Assembly (NCBI RefSeq): GCF_000328475.2
Contig: NC_026491.1
Coordinates: 124,001 to 188,000, forward strand
Source: Mycosarcoma maydis
Lineage: Eukaryota; Basidiomycota; Ustilaginomycetes; Ustilaginales
Length of the DNA: 64,000 bases
Direction: 5' to 3'
Shown here: piece after piece, positions 60,397 to 64,000 of the stretch
Layout of the letters: every line of letters begins with the position of its first letter
Position numbering within the stretch: position 1 is the stretch's first letter
The notes under the pieces: generated by a model
Seen by the model: the letters and a program-made list of their open reading frames with translations, nothing else
Databases searched by the model: none
What the model was told of the DNA's origin: nothing
Position numbers and translations under genes: made by a program

Positions 60397-62513
60397 TCAG
60401 GCAGCAGCAACAGGCGAAACGGGAGAGAAAATGGTTTCCCTCGACTCTTCCTCGTCTTTGTTGCTTTTGCTGGTGTTGGTGGCCGAGAGCGTGATGACCA
60501 ACGTAGATCGCAATTGGTTCTTCTTGTCGGCCTTGACAGCCGCTCGAGCAGCCTCGTCACGCAACAGCCTCCTCAAGATCTTGCCCGAGGGCGACTTGGG
60601 GATCGTGGCAACCCACTCAATGCCACCACGAATCTTCTTGTGCGCAGCAACAAGCTTCTCCATGTGCGAGCGCACGCGCTTCTCCAGCTCCATACATTCC
60701 TCGGGCTGGTTGAGCAGCTCCAAGTTCCTCGGCACGATGCAAGCACGCGGCACCTCGGTCATCTGAGCGGGACACCAGACGCCAAAGACGGCAACATCGG
60801 CGACCTCGGGATGGCTCGTGATCACAGCCTCGAGCTCAGCAGGTGAGACCTGGAAGCCTTTGAACTTGATCAGATCCTTGATACGATCGACAATAAAGAT
60901 CTCGGTGTTGCGCATCACGGCAACGTCTCCGGTCTTGAACCATCCATCAGCCGTGAAGGCCTCGCGCGTCGCTTCTTCATTGTCGAGGTAGCCCTTCATG
61001 ATGGTGGGGCCACGCAGCCACACCTCACCGGGAACACCCTCCCGACCCTGCTCTTGACCAACGTCGTGGCCCTCCTCCGAGACAAGACGTACTTCGACAC
61101 CGGGAGCGATTCGGCCAGCAGCACCCTTCGAGTTGGGCAGCTCCTTAGGTCCAGAGCAAATCACCGAAGGGAGTGACTCGGTGAGTCCGTATCCGTTGAG
61201 CACCACCATGCCAGGGTATCGCTTCTCGAGCAGCTCAAACAGCTCGGCCGAGAGGGGAGCAGCACCGCACTGAACGCACTTGAGACTCGACATGTCGTAG
61301 TTCTCGGGAACAGGGCTCTTTGCAAGTTGCAAAAGCACCGGAGGAACCACCAACGAGGCCGTAGCACGGTGCTCCTGGATCTTTTCGCAAAACAGGTCAA
61401 GGCTGAACTTGGGCAAGACAACAATCTTCATACCGAGGTAGAAGGGGTGGTGCATGAGCTTGATCAAGCCAAAAATGTGGTAGAAGGGCAAAAAGCCGAC
61501 TTGAACATCCTTCTGGCCAAAGTAGTCATCGTGCGTGGCGACCAGGGCCATGACACTGTGAATGACGTTCGAGTGGGTGATTTCGACACCCTTGGCTGAG
61601 CCCGAAGTGCCAGACGAAAACATGATGAAGGCCGTCTCGGTGGCAGGATCCTCGACGCGGTACGACTCGAGCAGGTTGTCAGTCATCTGAGCGCGAATGT
61701 CAGGCTCACCGTGCTTTCCAACAACAAGCTCGTCAGCATCGTCAAACATAAACAGACCGTCGCTTACGGCGTCCGAAGAAGAGGTGGCGATGGGTCGACC
61801 CATGGCGATCTTGGCCTGCTCCCATGCAGCGCGGACATTATCTTGACACGAGGGGTGACTAAGAACAATGTCCACCGAGGCCTGCTGGAGCGACTTGGCG
61901 AGCTCGCCAACCGTCAAAGCCGGGTTAACGGGAGCAGTGACAAGCCCAGCGACCTCTGCTGCAAAGACAAAGATCGGGTACATGGTGTGGTTGGGCGAAA
62001 TTACACCGATGCGTTGACGCGGCTGCAAGCCAAGCTTGTGCCTCAAAGTCCAGGCCAGGCGGCGTGCTTCGCGGACCACCTCACCATGTCTGTTAGCATC
62101 GTCGAAGGTTCAGATACGCCAACGACAGAGCGATTTGAATCGTGGTCAATGTGGAATCGGGGACCAGGTGCAAATCGGGTAAGATGGGAAAAAAAGAGGG
62201 TCCAATCAAACGATAACATGACAAATTCGAGGGTCAGCATTCAACGTGAAATTGAAAACGACGTATGGGAAAAAGTTTCGAGGTCAGTCAGTATAGAGCA
62301 CAAATTGCATCGCAATCATTGCAACCCCAAAATCGCTACGCCAGCACGAGCAACCAATCTCGTTAGAGGGTAGCCTCACAGCCTCGATAGAGTCTTTAGA
62401 AGTATGACATGTCCCATCGCCAACCTAGCCATGTTTTGCACGGCAAGCGAACAGGACCGCATGAAGGCAGGTGTGTCGATGAAGAGCGACAAGCGCGACG
62501 TCATCTTGACCAT
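60397..62513 (-). CDS. 4-coumarate-CoA-ligase-like AMP-forming enzyme, 5' end uncertain
   Basis: The main exon runs 62089 to 60397 on the minus strand. Its frame hits a TGA at 62110-62112 and begins mid-domain (H-G-E-V-V-R-E-A-R-R-L), so an upstream exon is required. The best 3' splice site is CAG at 62090-62092. A GTGAGG donor at 62374-62379 and an ATG at 62513 offer a possible 134-nt first exon (about 290-nt intron); this exon is tentative. The enzyme activates a carboxylic acid with ATP and transfers it to CoA. The P-loop S-S-G-T-S-G-S-A-K-G-V, the G-Y-G-L-T-E-S motif, the W-F-K-T-G-D hinge region, the I-K-F-K-G-F-Q-V-S-P motif, and the catalytic Lys in P-K-S-P-S-G-K-I-L-R are all intact. 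No peroxisomal PTS1 is seen at the C-terminus (P-V-A-A-A). Substrate unknown: phenylpropanoid-type or fatty acid. Confidence 0.85.
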
Positions 62514-63751
62514 TCTCGACTCGAGCGGAAGGCAAAAGAAGATGGAAATTGAGCATGTTCTCTGCACTGTACTGTATGTACTGTATACACAGCACTCGCT
62601 GAGTGGAACCGCGCTGTGAATGCCGATCAGCCATCTTCGCCTAAGTCGAGCGGCGCCAGTCAGCTGTTGTCGGATATCCGTGAGGCAAATTCATGCGTCC
62701 ACAGCGCGCAGCCGCTTTTCCAATTCTAACGAGTTTGAAAATCGAGTCGAAGAATCCGAAAAAACGACGCGGCTGCACTCTTAAGCCCATTCCAACACAC
62801 TGGTCAAGCGCCAGGAGCCCGCCCGAAGCGAGAGGAGGCAAAGACGAACAGATCAAGCGATCCTGAGCAGAGGATTCGGCGTTGGTCTCTACGATTCACA
62901 CCGCTTTGATCTGCATAGAACCCACAAAGAGACCGCCTGAAGCAAAAACGCTGCTTTGTCGCTCCAGAGAACCGGACAATCCATCATCTTTTGTGATTGC
63001 CGTCGCAATATCGGCGATCGCAGAGATAACGAGGCAACAGACTTGTGGTGGGAAAGTGATCAGGTGCGCCATGGAATGTCGAGCAACAGCAGAGCAGCGT
63101 TTGACAGCCACACTGAAAGAAGTCACCAAAAATTCCGACAAAGCAGAAGTGATGTGACGCTTTCCGCGATTCAGACGAGCTTTGGTAGATGCTATCCTGA
63201 ACGGACAAAAGCGAGAGAAACCGTCGAACAGCCAGTGATGAACAACAGCGTCAGCTGGAAGCATCAAGTGGGTGCTCAGGCGTAAAAAGCGCTGTCTCCC
63301 AAGCCCACTCTTCGGCACATCAGCGCCAGACGCAACGTCAACTGGTACTCACACATGCCGCTGTGCATCGGCTGTGCAGCAAGCAACATTGCCGCCTCCG
63401 CTTTGTATGCCAACAAACAAGCCATCGCTCATCTGTTGGACACCTTCAAGCTGATCGTTCCGCTGCGAAAACACATGACGACAGTAAGCTCGTATAGGTA
63501 GAGTCCATGGAGTCTGCGCTTACATTGTTTCGTAGCAAACCGAGGGCTGAATCTAGGCGTTCCGATAAAGACGGGACGTGCAAGAGTCCGAAAAATTTCC
63601 ACTCGAGGACACGACGAAATTTCAATGTCCGCCACAAACAGCCTGCTCTGCCAGAGATATTGTCATCTACACTCGGCAAACAATAGACGATAGCTGAGCT
63701 ACCTAGGCAAAGGTGCAGAGCGAGTAGGGGTCTTGGACATAGGATATGAGC
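62514..63751. other. 1.2 kb with no supported gene
   Basis: Should contain the CoA-ligase promoter. Overlapping open frames on both strands (62882-63318) mirror each other and carry no family motif. A frame at about 63291-63500 encoding N-W-Y-S-H-M-P-L-C-I-G-C lacks a start and was not called. Confidence 0.45.
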
Positions 63752-64000
63752 CTAGGGATCCAAGTTGCAACGCTGCTCGCTGCTAAAAGCTGTCCAGGCA
63801 AGCCAGCATGCTCTGTTTCTGTCCCTGCGCGACCAGCAGCGACAGCCAGTGCAATGTCAAGAAAAGACAAGTAGACATACCATCGAAACCGAAGGGAACA
63901 ACAGTAGAAACGTCGAGACCAACTACTTACGTGAACTGTTTCCCATCCTGGCGGACAAATTGGACCTTGCCAGCGAGCGACGATTCGGATTCCGAGCTGA
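63752..64000 (-). CDS. possible 3' end of a gene entering from the right edge
   Basis: An exon from 64000 to 63931 (S-S-E-S-E-S-S-L-A-G-K-V-Q-F-V-R-Q-D-G-K) is followed by a GTAAGT donor at 63925-63930 and a CAG acceptor at 63825-63827 (106-nt intron with a TTGACAT branch-like site). The spliced frame would stop at a TAG at 63752-63754. The product is not recognised. Splice signals are good, but the exon is too short to judge coding potential, and another acceptor would change the last residues. Confidence 0.3.

Noticed and set aside
62882..63318. Overlapping ORFs on both strands before the right edge
   Set aside because: They mirror each other, neither has a family motif, and no splice or start signals favour one.

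Overview
This window reads as a chromosome fragment of a basidiomycete smut fungus, most likely an Ustilago/Sporisorium-type member of the Ustilaginaceae. Three features point there: very long, mostly intron-free genes for conserved eukaryotic proteins (SEC7, UTP20, symplekin, HRD3, MOB1, V-ATPase subunit G), intron-containing nuclear tRNAs, and intergenic DNA full of ATTCACG/CGTGAAT-type short repeats. The species call is inference. The gene families are recognised from sequence motifs, without any database search.

Layout, left to right. 0-5 kb: the 3' part of an XPG/FEN1-like nuclease gene (+), two intron-containing tRNAs (Val-AAC and Lys-UUU, both -), and a four-exon V-ATPase subunit G gene (-) whose first exon is only the ATG. 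5-12 kb: a symplekin/Pta1 mRNA 3'-end processing protein (+) and an OPT-family oligopeptide transporter (-). 12-21.9 kb is the accessory part: a 3.6 kb gene-poor stretch, a phenol 2-monooxygenase-like flavoprotein (-), and an alpha/beta hydrolase (-) flanked on both sides by degraded 3' ends of a non-LTR retrotransposon. 21.9-34 kb: a membrane-anchored histidine acid phosphatase (+), then SEC7, MOB1 and a processive family-2 glycosyltransferase (all -). 36-53.5 kb: a GH16-like/acyltransferase-3 fusion, HRD3/SEL1L and the 9.2 kb UTP20 gene (all +). 53.7-62.5 kb: a type II membrane GH30 glycosidase (-), a second acyltransferase-3 protein (+) and a 4-coumarate-CoA-ligase-like enzyme (-). The last bases hold what looks like the 3' end of a further gene (-).

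Functional themes: secretory and ER housekeeping (SEC7, HRD3, V-ATPase), RNA processing (symplekin, UTP20, tRNAs), and several surface or glycan-related membrane proteins (GT2, GH16-like/acyltransferase fusion, GH30, second acyltransferase, membrane acid phosphatase). That they cooperate is inference from function and proximity; they are not an operon.

Most interesting observations: (1) heterogeneous tandem arrays in many intergenic regions that keep an exact 7-bp period while the unit sequence changes; (2) a membrane protein joining a GH16-like domain with its catalytic triad replaced to an OafA-type acyltransferase; (3) a second acyltransferase-3 lacking the conserved helix-1 histidine; (4) palindromes inside both tRNA introns.
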